From NCBI RefSeq assembly GCF_014805825.1, contig NZ_CP061941.1, positions 930,001 to 994,000 on the forward strand: a stretch of 64,000 nt of DNA, written 5' to 3'. The translations under genes were made by a program, and so were the position numbers. The notes under the pieces were generated by a model. That model did no database searches. It was not told where the DNA came from and was given only the letters and a program-made list of their open reading frames with translations. This document shows positions 18,619 through 27,372 of the stretch, in pieces. Source of the stretch: Marinomonas algicola (GTDB lineage Bacteria > Pseudomonadota > Gammaproteobacteria > Pseudomonadales > Marinomonadaceae). Positions within the stretch are counted from its first letter, which is position 1. The number at the start of each line of letters is the position of its first letter.

Positions 18619-19383
18619 ATGAGCATTGAAAAAAATAAAACTCAAGCCCCTGCGGTAGATAATGCGGTTGCGATTATCGATTTAATTGCGGCTTCTTCCT
18701 TTCCTTTAACCTTGTCGGAAATTTGTAAACAAACCAATATCCCTGCCGCGAGTGCCCATCGGGTTATTAATTCATTGCTTGTGCATCAGATGATTTCAAC
18801 GGACCCCCGTAGAAAGCGATCTTACAGTGTTGGTTCTCGTATTTTCGAAGTCGCTTCCACCGTTTTCAGTAAGCAGAGTCTGATTCCATTCTTTTATCCG
18901 ATTGCAGAAATTCTAAAAAATGAGATACATCAACCTATTTTTCTAAGTGTTCCTATTGGTAATCAAATGGTGGTGGTGTCTAAAGTGGAGCCTTCGGTAA
19001 GCAATGCTTTTGAAATCTATATAGGACAAACGATAGGTATGCACTTTTCAGCAGCGGGTAAGTCTCTATTATCGATGCATTCAGAAGAGTTTAGGAAAAA
19101 TTATTTTGCCCTGGATACCGTATCTGAAGTCTTAACCAATGATGGCAAAAAAGAGGTGTTAGAAGAAATTGATAGAGCCGCTCGACTTGGTTATTCAGTC
19201 AGTAATGGGGATTTTGATGGGCGCATTAGTACATTGGCTGCGCCGGTGATGAATTTGCGTAATGAACCTGTGGCGACAATCAGCATCGCCATTAAAAGTG
19301 CTGAATTTGATCCACCAGAAGCCCGTCAATATTCGAAGAACTTAGTTCAGGCGGCGAGACAGTTGTCTGCGCGCATTATCTAG
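18619..19383 (+). CDS. IclR family transcriptional regulator
   Basis: Regulator of about 254 residues. An N-terminal winged helix domain (LTLSEICKQTNIPAASAHRV) is followed by the IclR effector domain, with the conserved GMHFSAAGKSLLS and NGDFDGRISTLAAPV segments. A GTG at 18598 is an alternative start seven codons upstream; neither start has a strong Shine-Dalgarno. It closes the rightward catabolic arm and sits behind its own inverted-repeat operator, so it probably controls the lyase, aldehyde dehydrogenase and aldo/keto reductase genes and perhaps the divergent arm. The inducer would be a pathway intermediate, unidentified. Confidence 0.92.
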   Translation: MSIEKNKTQAPAVDNAVAIIDLIAASSFPLTLSEICKQTNIPAASAHRVINSLLVHQMISTDPRRKRSYSVGSRIFEVASTVFSKQSLIPFFYPIAEILKNEIHQPIFLSVPIGNQMVVVSKVEPSVSNAFEIYIGQTIGMHFSAAGKSLLSMHSEEFRKNYFALDTVSEVLTNDGKKEVLEEIDRAARLGYSVSNGDFDGRISTLAAPVMNLRNEPVATISIAIKSAEFDPPEARQYSKNLVQAARQLSARII

Positions 19384-19435
19384 CAGAGATAGACTAGCAG
19401 AGATCGACTAGCAGAGATCAACTAACAGAGCCCGA
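19380..19435 (+). repeat. 14-bp tandem repeat, four copies
   Basis: Four head-to-tail copies of about CTAGCAGAGATCGA lie at 19380-19393, 19394-19407, 19408-19421 and 19422-19435. The first three differ at two positions and the last is degenerate. The iclR stop codon TAG (19381-19383) is in the first copy, so the array is non-coding 3' sequence. Confidence 0.85.
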
Positions 19436-19502
19436 GCCTGAACGATATGGTTACCTTGCTTCGACTGGAAGTGTGGCGAGTAATCGATAACGTACTCGTA
19501 TC

Positions 19503-21023
19503 TTATTGACATTGTTTGTAGCAGCTTGGTGTCCTTGGACAGACAGCCCCACGAGAGCAAATTAAGCGAGCATCGTTTTCTATTCCTCTTTCTACCCAGT
19601 TAATATTGAGTATCTTGGCCACACTCATCAGGTCTTTTTTAATGCTCTTAGGGATGGGTGCGGAACCACTGTTGTTGACGCATACTTGTTTGAGTTCGTT
19701 GGCAATACTGAGCGCATCTTTTCCTTGTGCCTCAATGGCTGGGTTTAGATCGATTCCAGAGCAGAGTACATGGTGATTGTCTGCTAAATCGTGCGCTTTC
19801 ACGGATTCACAGGCATAAATACGAGGTTCATTACCAACATTTAGAATGGATATTTGTGATGAGGTTCCCGTTAAAGGTGCGTTAATCATACGAAATACCG
19901 CCCAATGATGGCATGGGTCTTCCACTTCGCGCATATTACCCCAAGGTAAAGGAATGCCATTTCCTCGGTAAACAGCCTTTAATTTACCGGGTGCATAGGC
20001 ATCAAAATAGTGCCAATGAGGATAAGGTGAAACGGCGGTCATACGTCGCATGGCGACGGACTCTGAAACGCCAGCAAGCTTACCGGTGCTAATTTCATAA
20101 CCATTGCGATCAAGCATTTGTCTAAAAGGGACTTTCGGGCAAAGCAAGGCTCCAGCAAAAAAACTGCACTCAAAGTCTCGCCAAGCATGCAAAATATCTT
20201 GTGCTTCCATATCTGAGGTTTGTGTGCGTAAACTTTGGTCTTGTAAGGGGGATATTTCGTTACGCCCTGTGACCAAAATATTCTTCATGCCATCTTTATC
20301 GTGTAAAACAGCATGGCCAATATGAACGGCTAAATTGTACTTTAAACGATGGGGTTGAGTTTTCATTCGTTTGTTGATGTAAATCAGATTGGGTGGTTCG
20401 AAGAAAGACGTTACAACGCTTTGCGTATTTAATCCAACTCCCTCTAAAGCGGCCGCAGGCGTTTTGTCAAACCACTTAATTTTCAGCCCCATTTGTTTGG
20501 TTATAGCGAGAATTTCGTCCAAACTTAAAGGCAGTCTTTTTAGGCCAATTTCTTCAGCGGCACGTTCTAAATCTGGGAAATGATTTTGATGATGTTCTTG
20601 GTGAGCGCGGATTAATAAATGCGCAAACTGTCGTCCGCTGGTGCCTGTTTGAGAAAGCATTTCAGGAATGGCTATTTGTAAAATTTCTTTAGAGAATAGG
20701 AAGTTAGGCTCTAAAGCCATACCGTTTATTCCCCCCCGTGAGCCTTTTGTTGGGGTGATGTCACCTTCATCAGGCAAATCATCTAAGAACCAATTTACGT
20801 CTTTTTGAAAGACGTTGGCAATCACTTCCAATACCTCTTCACTTGGGATGCGTTTGCCTCTCTCTATCATGGATAAATAGGACACCGATGGGGCGGATTC
20901 AGCGTCCATTTTAATACAGCGAGCCGACAAATCTTCCATTGTTAAGCGGTTACGTTTTCTTAGGTTGCGGATCTTGGTGCCTAAGAAATGAGTCTTACGG
21001 GTGAGGCTATTTTTATGTTTCAT
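19503..21023 (-). CDS. XRE/ImmA-type short-chain fatty acyl-CoA regulator (RamB-like)
   Basis: Regulator of 506 residues. An N-terminal Cro/C1 helix-turn-helix (about 10-75, with TMEDLSARC and PSVSYLSMIERGKRIPS) is followed by a DUF955 (ImmA/IrrE-like) domain and the DUF2083 C-terminus of the RamB/PrpC-regulator family, ending in a cysteine-rich tail (CSRGAVCPRTPSCYKQC). The metallopeptidase motif is degenerate: HIGHAVLH instead of HExxH, so it is probably a ligand-sensing and not a proteolytic domain. In Corynebacterium RamB controls glyoxylate-cycle genes; here it is divergent from malate synthase and isocitrate lyase, which strongly supports the same job. Confidence 0.93.
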   Translation of the reverse strand: MKHKNSLTRKTHFLGTKIRNLRKRNRLTMEDLSARCIKMDAESAPSVSYLSMIERGKRIPSEEVLEVIANVFQKDVNWFLDDLPDEGDITPTKGSRGGINGMALEPNFLFSKEILQIAIPEMLSQTGTSGRQFAHLLIRAHQEHHQNHFPDLERAAEEIGLKRLPLSLDEILAITKQMGLKIKWFDKTPAAALEGVGLNTQSVVTSFFEPPNLIYINKRMKTQPHRLKYNLAVHIGHAVLHDKDGMKNILVTGRNEISPLQDQSLRTQTSDMEAQDILHAWRDFECSFFAGALLCPKVPFRQMLDRNGYEISTGKLAGVSESVAMRRMTAVSPYPHWHYFDAYAPGKLKAVYRGNGIPLPWGNMREVEDPCHHWAVFRMINAPLTGTSSQISILNVGNEPRIYACESVKAHDLADNHHVLCSGIDLNPAIEAQGKDALSIANELKQVCVNNSGSAPIPKSIKKDLMSVAKILNINWVERGIENDARLICSRGAVCPRTPSCYKQCQ

Positions 21024-21033
21024 TTTGTAAAAT

Positions 21034-21046
21034 TTACACTGTGTAA
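21034..21046. promoter_or_regulatory. Palindrome TTACACTGTGTAA in the regulator/malate synthase gap
   Basis: A perfect palindrome, TTACAC-T-GTGTAA, begins 10 bases upstream of the regulator start codon, in the 132-base divergent gap. It is a candidate operator for autoregulation and control of the glyoxylate shunt genes. Its sequence differs from the known corynebacterial RamB site. Confidence 0.5.
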
Positions 21047-21155
21047 TTCTTATTGTGAAATTTTAGTGTAGTTTCGCTTAGACTAAAAATCAAGCAATCA
21101 GTCATTGCTTAATACCAATGTTCTAACGATTAAACTGACTATAAAGGTAGAGAAG

Positions 21156-23333
21156 ATGAATATGACCCTACAAAAATGCAGCTTTATCAATGAGGGTTTT
21201 TATAACTTCATCAATGAAGAAGTTTTACCCTTACACACGTTAAACGCGTCGACTTTTTGGCATGACTTTGAAACCTTGGTCGCTGACTTAGCTCCAATGA
21301 ATCAAGCATTGCTGGTGACAAGGGAGCGCATGCAGGAGCAAATTGATCAGTGGCATATGAATCGCAAAGGCCAACCCTTTGATGCGATAGAATACCAAGG
21401 CTTCCTAGAAGAAATTCAATATTTAGTTGAAGAGAAAGAAGATTTTTCCATTACAACAGAAAATGTTGATGAGGAAATTGCCCTTTTAGCAGGTCCTCAA
21501 CTGGTTGTCCCAGTAAATAATGCCCGTTTTGCGCTTAATGCGGCGAACGCACGTTGGGGGAGTTTATACGATGCACTTTATGGTACGGATGTTATTCCAG
21601 TCGCCGATGGATTAGAGAGAGGCCATCAATATAACGAAGCTCGTGGTAAGCGCGTCATTGCGATAGCTAAAGATTTTTTAGATGAGCATTTTCCTCTCGA
21701 AATGGGTTCCCATCAAAACGCTTGCAGTTACGTGGTTTACTACAATCACTTGCTGGCTTTTTTCGCCGATGGCAGTTCTTCAGGTTTAAAAGACTCTAGC
21801 CAGTTAGTGGCATTGATTGGGCCGCGCAATGAGCCTGAATCGCTATTACTTAAGCACAATGGCTTACATGTAGAGGTGCAATTTGATCCGAATGGAAAAA
21901 ATGGCATTCACGATATTGCAAACATCAATGACATGATTTTAGAGTCTGCTTTAAGCACAATTATGGACTGTGAGGACTCTGTTGCGGCTGTAGACGCTGA
22001 AGACAAAATAGAGGTTTATAGAAACTGGTTAGGCTTGACGCGAGGTACCTTAGAAGTCAGCGTTGAAAAAGAGGGCCAGCAACATATCCGTCGTTTGAAC
22101 AGAGATAGACGCTATACCGGTATGGATAGACAAGATTATCTTCTACCAGGACGATCACTGTTGTTGATTCGTAATGTGGGGCATTTAATGCAAAGTGATT
22201 TAATGCAGGACGCAGAAGGGAATTTTGCTCCAGAAGGAATCATCGATGCGGTGGTGACCTCATTAATTGCGGCGCTTGATTTGCAACAGGATAATCCAAT
22301 TCAGAATAGTCGTACTGGTAGCATTTATATCGTAAAACCAAAAATGCATGGCCCTGAGGAGGTGGCGTTTACAAGTCTTTTATTTAGTCGTGTCGAGTCT
22401 ATGTTAGGGCTGCATAAAAACACGATTAAAATGGGCATTATGGATGAAGAGCGCCGTACTTCATTGAACTTAAAAGAATGTATTCGTGCGGCAAAAGACC
22501 GGGTTGTCTTTATTAATACTGGTTTCCTAGACCGGACTGGTGATGAAATTCATACCAGCATGCACGCCGGGCCTTTTTTGCCAAAAAATCAAATTAAGGT
22601 TCAACCTTGGATTCAAGCTTATGAAAATCGTAATGTTGAAATTGGTTTAAGTTGCGGACTTCAAGGCAAAGCTCAAATCGGCAAAGGAATGTGGGCAATG
22701 CCAGATGAAATGGCCAGCATGATGACTGAAAAAGTAGCGCATCCTAAAGCGGGAGCCAATACAGCATGGGTGCCATCACCTACGGCAGCGACCTTGCATG
22801 CTATGCATTATCACAAGGTGAGAGTGACGTCGGTGCAAAATCAAATTAAACATCGTGTTCCATCAAAACGTGCTGATTTATTGAAAATACCAACAATGGC
22901 CGCTGATTACACATTATCATCCGATGAGATTACCGCTGAAATAGAAAACAATATTCAAGGAATTTTAGGCTACGTTGTTCGTTGGGTTGAGTCGGGCGTT
23001 GGTTGTTCAAAAGTACCGAATATCAAGGATGTGGGGTTAATGGAAGACAGGGCAACGTTAAGAATTTCCAGCCAACACATTGCTAATTGGCTATTACATG
23101 AGGTGTGCTCAAAAGAGCAGGTTGATCAAATTATGCTACGAATGGCTTGTAGAGTAGATGAGCAGAACCGCATGACACCAGACTATCAAGCTATGTCACC
23201 GAATACGCTAAACAGTCCTGCCTTTATCGCAGCGCAGGAATTGATATTTCAAGCACTTGATCAGCCAAATGGCTATACAGAACCATTGCTTCATAAGAAC
23301 AGAGCTCAGGTAAAGCAAGGTAAAAACCTTTAG
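21156..23333 (+). CDS. glcB: Malate synthase G
   Basis: Condenses glyoxylate with acetyl-CoA to malate, the second step of the glyoxylate shunt. The 725-residue length from ATG 21156 matches monomeric malate synthase G and not the shorter A form. Conserved segments include SRTGSIYIVKPKMHGPEEV, GIMDEERRTSLNL and the active-site region WVESGVGCSKVPN with its Cys. The frame is open 17 codons upstream to 21105, but that extension is not similar to the family, and AAGGTAGAGAAG precedes ATG 21156 (ATG 21162 is also possible). Isocitrate lyase follows after 52 bases, forming an operon for growth on acetate or fatty acids. Confidence 0.97.
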   Translation: MNMTLQKCSFINEGFYNFINEEVLPLHTLNASTFWHDFETLVADLAPMNQALLVTRERMQEQIDQWHMNRKGQPFDAIEYQGFLEEIQYLVEEKEDFSITTENVDEEIALLAGPQLVVPVNNARFALNAANARWGSLYDALYGTDVIPVADGLERGHQYNEARGKRVIAIAKDFLDEHFPLEMGSHQNACSYVVYYNHLLAFFADGSSSGLKDSSQLVALIGPRNEPESLLLKHNGLHVEVQFDPNGKNGIHDIANINDMILESALSTIMDCEDSVAAVDAEDKIEVYRNWLGLTRGTLEVSVEKEGQQHIRRLNRDRRYTGMDRQDYLLPGRSLLLIRNVGHLMQSDLMQDAEGNFAPEGIIDAVVTSLIAALDLQQDNPIQNSRTGSIYIVKPKMHGPEEVAFTSLLFSRVESMLGLHKNTIKMGIMDEERRTSLNLKECIRAAKDRVVFINTGFLDRTGDEIHTSMHAGPFLPKNQIKVQPWIQAYENRNVEIGLSCGLQGKAQIGKGMWAMPDEMASMMTEKVAHPKAGANTAWVPSPTAATLHAMHYHKVRVTSVQNQIKHRVPSKRADLLKIPTMAADYTLSSDEITAEIENNIQGILGYVVRWVESGVGCSKVPNIKDVGLMEDRATLRISSQHIANWLLHEVCSKEQVDQIMLRMACRVDEQNRMTPDYQAMSPNTLNSPAFIAAQELIFQALDQPNGYTEPLLHKNRAQVKQGKNL

Positions 23334-23385
23334 TAAGACCCCTTTGAACTTTTAACAAATAAAAATAAATAGTGAGAATAGATTT

Positions 23386-24993
23386 ATGACAACTTATCAA
23401 AATGAAATACAACAAGCGGATGCTACCCTTAACCAAAAAGGCCCATCTTGGGGGGCTATTAATCCAGAGTATGTTGCTAGAATGGCATTGCAAAATCGCT
23501 TTAAAACGGGGCTGGATATTGCCAAATACACCGCGAAAATAATGCGGGAAGACATGGACAGCTACGATAAAGACGCGGCCAACTACACTCAGTCTTTAGG
23601 CTGTTGGCATGGTTTTATTGGTCAGCAAAAAATGATCTCTATTAAAAAGCATTTTGGTACAACTCGCCGTCGTTATTTATACCTTTCTGGTTGGATGGTG
23701 GCCGCCATGCGTTCAGAATTTGGGCCTTTACCCGATCAATCAATGCACGAAAAAACCTCAGTGCCGGCACTGATTGAAGAGCTTTACACTTTCTTAAAAC
23801 AAGCGGATAGCCGTGAATTACAACATTTATTTAAAGACCTTGATGCCGCGAAAGAAGAAGGAAATGATCTTAAAACTCAATTAATACAAGATAAAATCGA
23901 TTCCTTTGAAACGCATGTGGTACCTATTATTGCTGACATTGATGCTGGGTTTGGTAATGAAGAAGCAACGTATCTTTTAGCAAAGAAAATGATTGAAGCA
24001 GGTGCTTGCTGTATTCAAATTGAAAACCAAGTGTCAGATGCGAAGCAGTGCGGCCACCAAGATGGTAAAGTAACCGTACCACACGAAGACTTTTTAGCGA
24101 AAATTAACGCTGTTCGGTATGCTTTCATGGAGCTGGGTGTTGAAGAGGGTGTGATTGTAGCCCGTACCGATTCTTTAGGCGCGGGCCTGACTCAAAAAAT
24201 TCCTGTTTCTCAACACGAAGGCGACTTGGCCGATCAATACAATGCGTATATTGATGGGGAAGAAATTACGTCCCTGGCTCAAATGAAATCGGGTGATATG
24301 TTGATGAAACAAGGTGAACGAGTAATAAAACCTATTCGTCTAGCAAATGGGTTAGTGCGTTTTAAAGAAAATACTGGCGCGGATAGGGCGGTATTAGATT
24401 GCATAACATCCTTACAAAATGGTGCGGATCTATTATGGATTGAAACAGAGAAGCCTCACATTGGTCAGATAGCGGCCTTAGTGAATAGAATTCGTGAAGC
24501 CGTGCCGAATGCTAAGTTGGTTTACAACAACAGCCCTTCTTTTAATTGGACTTTAAACTTCCGCCAGCAAGTGTTTGATGCCTGGTTAGAAGAAGGTCGT
24601 GATTTAAGTGAGTATCACAGAGATGGGCTTATGTCGTCCGATTATGATCAGAGCGAACTGTCGGTAGAAGCGGATAATCGCATTCGTGATTTTCAGCGTG
24701 ACGCGGCGCAACAAGCGGGAATTTTCCATCACTTGATTACTTTGCCAACGTACCATACAGCAGCATTGTCAACGGATAACCTAGCGAAAGATTACTTTGG
24801 TGAGCAAGGGATGCTGGGTTATGTCTTAGAAGTGCAAAGAAAAGAAATTAGACAAGGTTTAGCCTGTGTTAAGCACCAAGACATGTCTGGATCAAATGTC
24901 GGCGATGATCATAAAGAGTACTTTTCGGGAGCGAATGCGTTAAAAGCGTCCGGTAAAGACAATACGATGAATCAGTTTGCTGTATCGTCATGA
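23386..24993 (+). CDS. aceA: Isocitrate lyase
   Basis: Cleaves isocitrate to glyoxylate and succinate. The length of 535 residues and the catalytic segment DAKQCGHQDGKV (KxCGH motif, catalytic Cys) identify the long isocitrate lyase class found in Pseudomonas and Acinetobacter, which differs from the 434-residue E. coli form. IADIDAGFGNEEATYLLAK is the conserved metal-binding Asp region. It is cotranscribed with glcB, so glyoxylate made here is used at once by the neighbour. A strong terminator follows at 25060. Confidence 0.97.
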   Translation: MTTYQNEIQQADATLNQKGPSWGAINPEYVARMALQNRFKTGLDIAKYTAKIMREDMDSYDKDAANYTQSLGCWHGFIGQQKMISIKKHFGTTRRRYLYLSGWMVAAMRSEFGPLPDQSMHEKTSVPALIEELYTFLKQADSRELQHLFKDLDAAKEEGNDLKTQLIQDKIDSFETHVVPIIADIDAGFGNEEATYLLAKKMIEAGACCIQIENQVSDAKQCGHQDGKVTVPHEDFLAKINAVRYAFMELGVEEGVIVARTDSLGAGLTQKIPVSQHEGDLADQYNAYIDGEEITSLAQMKSGDMLMKQGERVIKPIRLANGLVRFKENTGADRAVLDCITSLQNGADLLWIETEKPHIGQIAALVNRIREAVPNAKLVYNNSPSFNWTLNFRQQVFDAWLEEGRDLSEYHRDGLMSSDYDQSELSVEADNRIRDFQRDAAQQAGIFHHLITLPTYHTAALSTDNLAKDYFGEQGMLGYVLEVQRKEIRQGLACVKHQDMSGSNVGDDHKEYFSGANALKASGKDNTMNQFAVSS

Positions 24994-25059
24994 TAGACTG
25001 ATTTCTTGCGGCTGTTCTTTTAATAGCAACCTAAAGTAGGCCGTTTAAAAAAGTGTTTT

Positions 25060-25090
25060 AAGCCAATGGCATTACGTCATTGGCTTTTTT
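25060..25090 (+). terminator. Intrinsic terminator of the glcB-aceA operon
   Basis: AAGCCAATG (25060-25068) pairs perfectly with CATTGGCTT (25078-25086) around a 9-base loop and is followed by further T residues to 25090. Confidence 0.92.
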
Positions 25091-25128
25091 AACGCTGAAA
25101 AAGTGATAATTTAAACATTACTGTGCTT

Positions 25129-25305
25129 TTAAAGAGAACTAATGATTGTGGAAATCTTTGACATGGAGTCCTTAAGGGCATTTTCCAGAGCTGGGTTTGA
25201 CATGACCGCTGCGACAATCGTTGCGATGCCTACACCAACGATCGCATACTCAATCGCGGTTATTCCCTGATTATTTTCAATAAATGAGGCTAGCTTATTT
25301 TTCAT
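25129..25305 (-). CDS. Flp/Fap-type (type IVb) pilin, orphan
   Basis: Small prepilin of 58 residues. The translated N-terminus is MKNKLASFIENNQGITAIEY, followed by a hydrophobic helix. It has a short basic leader, a Gly processing site and Glu at +5 of the mature protein (G/ITAIEYA), the hallmark of Flp pilins cut by a TadV-type prepilin peptidase. The rest is the single hydrophobic assembly helix and a short tail. No tad/rcp/cpa secretion genes are in the window, so assembly machinery must be elsewhere or the gene is an orphan. It is convergent with aceA, behind that operon's terminator. Confidence 0.85.
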   Translation of the reverse strand: MKNKLASFIENNQGITAIEYAIVGVGIATIVAAVMSNPALENALKDSMSKISTIISSL

Positions 25306-25440
25306 TTTTTAACTCGCAGCATTTCCTTGGAATTATAATTAAAACACAAAAACAACAAAATAGAGCATTCTTTTTTAAAACAGCAAAGTAAGTTAGGCTC
25401 AATGCTTCTGACAAAAGTCCTTATCTCGTTTTAAATAACA

Positions 25441-25470
25441 CCATGTTTAAAAAAACCGTGTTAAACATGG
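25441..25470. promoter_or_regulatory. Perfect inverted repeat upstream of the Na/Pi symporter
   Basis: CCATGTTTAA (25441-25450) and TTAAACATGG (25461-25470) are perfect 10-base inverted repeats with a 10-base spacer, in the gap between the flp and symporter start codons. There is no T tract typical of a terminator on the plus side, so an operator is the likelier reading. Confidence 0.45.
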
Positions 25471-25602
25471 GTTTTAATGTCGTTAATAGAACCGTTTTTT
25501 TCGCTGAAATGTTACAGTAATATTACGAAAATGCTAAAGTCACAAAGAAAGGTACTTTATATTATTCCACTCACTTACTTTACGATATTTTAAATAGGGT
25601 AT

Positions 25603-27237
25603 ATGTACGAGCTTATTCAATTAGCTGGCGCTATAGCGCTGTTACTTTGGGCCATAAGAATGGTTCGAACTGGTTTTGAGCGGGCGTATAAAAACCGCTT
25701 AGAAAATACCATCCGTATGATGACTAAGCATCGTCTACAAGCGACAATGATAGGCGCCCTTGCGGCGGCCGCTTTTCAGTCTGGAACCGCGGTTGTTCTG
25801 CTCGCGGCTGGATTTGTGGCAACGGGCGCCTTAGGGTTAATTCCTGCACTTGCGTTATCTGTAGGCGCGGAGATCGGCTCCAGTTTAATGGCTATGCTAT
25901 TAAGCTTCGACTTATCTTTGCTGTCTCCTATTTTATTGCTCCTTGGCTACATTACTTTCCAACAATCGAGTAAAAGAAAACATAAATACTGGGGACGGAT
26001 TCTAATGGGTCTAGGGCTATTATTGCTGGCCCTCTCTCTGGTCGCAAACACGACCTCCACTATGCGATCTGGTGAGGGAATGACCTTCCTAACCGACATA
26101 TTGGCCCATGACCCATTTTTAACCTTATTCTTACTGGCTATTTTTACTTGGCTTGTACACTCCAGTCTTGCGGTTATTTTGATTATTACTCATTTAGTAC
26201 TCGATGGTGCGATTGCCTTTGATACTTCAATGATCATGGTATTAGGTGCGAATATTGGCGGTGCACTACCCGCTTTAAGTTCAGGCTGGGGCGTTGGTGC
26301 AAAAGGTAGACTAGTGATTATTGGTAATCTAATTATCCGTTCGATGGCGGTAATTGTCGGTTTATGTATTTATTTTATTTATCAAGCCGGTTGGTTACCT
26401 ATTGAGTCCATTGGTTTGGATTCACCAATGGTATTTCATGTCACTATTAATGTTATTAATGGTGCTATCTTTTTATGTATGCTCGCTTTCTGGGCTGAGT
26501 TTTTAAAGAAATACATTTCTCCTAATCGATCACATGATGAAGTCGCTCATAAGCCTATGTCTTCCGTTTATCTATCTCAAGACGATATCCATCATCCAGT
26601 TAGAGCCATGGCGAATGTGACTAACGAAACATTAAGAATTGCTGACCTGGCTTATCAGATGTTGGAAAACTCACCTAAAACGTTTAGGAATAGCAAGCAC
26701 ATCAATAAAGTGAAAGAGTTAGATGACGATATAGATCATATACACAGAGAAGTGACGTATTATCTATCGGCGATTAAAAACATTAAAACAGCTTCAGATG
26801 ATCATGCCAAATGGCAAGATGCCTTTAACTTTGTGACCAATTTAGAGCATGTTGGTGACATTATTGGTGCAAGCTTGATGGTATTGGCACGCAAAAAACA
26901 TAAGGAAAGCATACGCTTTTCTGAGCAGGGAGAAAGCGAGCTTAAAGAATTGTTTATGGAATTGCTGGAAATATTTCGCTTGGCTCAAGCGGTTTATGTA
27001 TCGAAAAACCCTGACCTTGCGACTGAGTTAATTGACGCCAAACATATTTACCGTAATAAGCTTGCTATGTGTCGTGAACAACATACGGGAAGGATTCGCG
27101 AGCAGATACCAGATACCTTGTCATCGATTCAAATTCACATGGATATACTCCGTGATTTACAGCGCATTTGTTCTTTGTTAGTTGCCACGGCTTACCCGAT
27201 CTTGAAACGGTATAAGCAAGAGCAAAATAACCTATAG
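25603..27237 (+). CDS. Na/Pi cotransporter family protein with PhoU-like domain
   Basis: Sodium-dependent phosphate transporter of 544 residues. Two hydrophobic Na/Pi repeat domains occupy residues 1-310; the repeat motif is seen as AAAAFQSGTAVVLLAAGF and again around WLVHSSLAVILII, then GANIGGALPAL. A PhoU-like helical domain fills residues 330-540. This is the NptA/YjbB type of bacterial Na/Pi symporter or exporter. It is monocistronic with an inverted repeat about 130 bases upstream of its ATG and a hairpin downstream. Direction of transport (uptake or efflux) cannot be read from the sequence. Confidence 0.92.
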   Translation: MYELIQLAGAIALLLWAIRMVRTGFERAYKNRLENTIRMMTKHRLQATMIGALAAAAFQSGTAVVLLAAGFVATGALGLIPALALSVGAEIGSSLMAMLLSFDLSLLSPILLLLGYITFQQSSKRKHKYWGRILMGLGLLLLALSLVANTTSTMRSGEGMTFLTDILAHDPFLTLFLLAIFTWLVHSSLAVILIITHLVLDGAIAFDTSMIMVLGANIGGALPALSSGWGVGAKGRLVIIGNLIIRSMAVIVGLCIYFIYQAGWLPIESIGLDSPMVFHVTINVINGAIFLCMLAFWAEFLKKYISPNRSHDEVAHKPMSSVYLSQDDIHHPVRAMANVTNETLRIADLAYQMLENSPKTFRNSKHINKVKELDDDIDHIHREVTYYLSAIKNIKTASDDHAKWQDAFNFVTNLEHVGDIIGASLMVLARKKHKESIRFSEQGESELKELFMELLEIFRLAQAVYVSKNPDLATELIDAKHIYRNKLAMCREQHTGRIREQIPDTLSSIQIHMDILRDLQRICSLLVATAYPILKRYKQEQNNL

Positions 27238-27316
27238 CGTTTTACATTCTGATACGCTATTTGCAAATAGGAAATACTTATTTAGTTATGGTGTGAGCGT
27301 GCAAGTTAAAGGAAAT

Positions 27317-27362
27317 AACTCGCCGCTAAAAACATCAGCTGTCTTTTAGCTAGCGGCGAGTT
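27317..27362. terminator. Bidirectional hairpin between convergent genes
   Basis: AACTCGCCGCTA (27317-27328) and TAGCGGCGAGTT (27351-27362) form a perfect 12-bp stem. It separates the Na/Pi symporter from the convergent dxs gene. The T tracts are poor, so termination efficiency is uncertain. Confidence 0.65.
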
Positions 27363-27372
27363 TGGCTTTGGC

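Noticed and set aside
25500..25560. Possible Pho box before the Na/Pi symporter
   Set aside because: The segment around TGTTACAGTAATATTACG does not contain two CTGTCAT-like half sites.
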